Below the pieces are notes generated by a model. It saw nothing but the letters and a program-made list of their open reading frames with translations. It did no database searches and had not been told where the DNA came from. From Pirellulaceae bacterium (GTDB taxonomy: Bacteria > Planctomycetota > Planctomycetia > Pirellulales > Pirellulaceae): a DNA stretch of 64,000 bases. Positions 63,752 through 64,000 of this stretch are shown one piece after another. The position numbers were made by a program, and so were the translations under genes. Location: the NCBI GenBank assembly GCA_019636385.1, contig JAHBXT010000001.1, positions 1,116,001 to 1,180,000 on the forward strand. Reading direction: 5' to 3'. How positions within the stretch are numbered: the stretch's first letter is position 1; every line of letters starts with the position of its first letter.

Positions 63752-64000
63752 ATGTTTGGTCTTCCTGCCCCGAGCCCGTACGATCTAAACTTTTCCACTT
63801 TCGGGTTTCCAGTACGGGTTAGCTGGTCGTTTTGGCTGATGGCGGCCGTCCTCGGCTGGGGCTGGAGCCAGTCGTTGGACCAGCTTGCCATGATTTGGCA
63901 AGCGGATTCTCCGGGCGCAGGAATGATGCTGGTCATTTGGATGGCTGCCGTGTTCTTAACGATCTTGGTCCATGAATTAGGTCACGCTGTGACTTGGCGA
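63752..64000 (+). CDS. Site-2 protease family (M50) membrane metalloprotease, partial
   Basis: The first 83 codons lie in the window, the rest outside. The N-terminus (PSPYDLNFSTFGFPVRVSWS) is typical of a planctomycete branch of M50 proteins. A helix (FWLMAAVLGWGW) and a second one (MMLVIWMAAVFLTILV) lead into HELGHA, the zinc-binding motif with the catalytic Glu. It should cut transmembrane segments within the membrane. No ribosome site is obvious at the ATG at 63752. Confidence 0.85.
   Translation, partial: MFGLPAPSPYDLNFSTFGFPVRVSWSFWLMAAVLGWGWSQSLDQLAMIWQADSPGAGMMLVIWMAAVFLTILVHELGHAVTWR

Overview
The window reads as chromosomal DNA of a planctomycete, most likely of the Pirellulaceae. 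Pointers are a DUF1549/DUF1553 secreted protein, a PVC-type dehydrogenase with a C-terminal haem domain, a cysteine-rich YTV-repeat wall protein, large secreted PQQ-propeller proteins, an ExbB/ExbD pair next to a squalene-cyclase-like toroid protein, a Hanks-type kinase with membrane helices, weak or absent Shine-Dalgarno sites before many genes and several TTG/GTG starts. No rRNA, tRNA, IS element, prophage or CRISPR array was seen.

Layout. 1-5.3 kb: 5'-part of a secreted DUF1549 protein (minus strand), then an OprP/OprO-type porin and a small cysteine-rich secreted protein. 5.4-9.7 kb: ilvE-icmF, linking branched-chain amino acids to acyl-CoA rearrangement. 9.8-23.3 kb: surface and periplasmic functions (two NodB-like deacetylases, a PQQ/LamG protein, a secreted isochorismatase-like hydrolase, an atypical Nramp transporter, a PVC dehydrogenase-cytochrome). 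23.5-28.6 kb: operon cysS, ABC ATPase, ABC permease fused to a CPBP protease, hisI. 29.0-31.6 kb: a three-gene zinc/manganese-type ABC importer. 31.9-35.3 kb: ExbB-ExbD-toroid cassette, followed by an anti-sigma-like membrane protein, ruvX, a zinc-ribbon membrane protein and an HDOD regulator. 40.8-47.6 kb: GMC oxidoreductase, a cytochrome-like lipoprotein, DUF502 and the YTV protein. 48.2-53.7 kb: a PAS-GAF-pseudoreceiver protein with a membrane metallophosphoesterase, then the overlapping thyA-folA-gluQ block. 53.8-60.7 kb: a membrane acyltransferase that seems to use a non-AUG start, then a row of coiled-coil, FHA, kinase and membrane proteins. 60.7-64 kb: sterol-desaturase-like protein, SDR, hemC and the start of a site-2 protease.

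Housekeeping genes (cysS, hisI, ruvX, thyA, folA, gluQ, hemC) are interleaved with envelope genes that are characteristic of planctomycetes. The least explained parts are the FHA-kinase row, the ExbB/ExbD-toroid cassette, the Nramp protein lacking both metal motifs, the secreted PQQ/LamG protein with a methyltransferase-like insert, a multi-stem structured intergenic region near 43.0 kb, and a family of short palindromes with GTAGC/GCTAC cores found between genes and inside a few gene ends.
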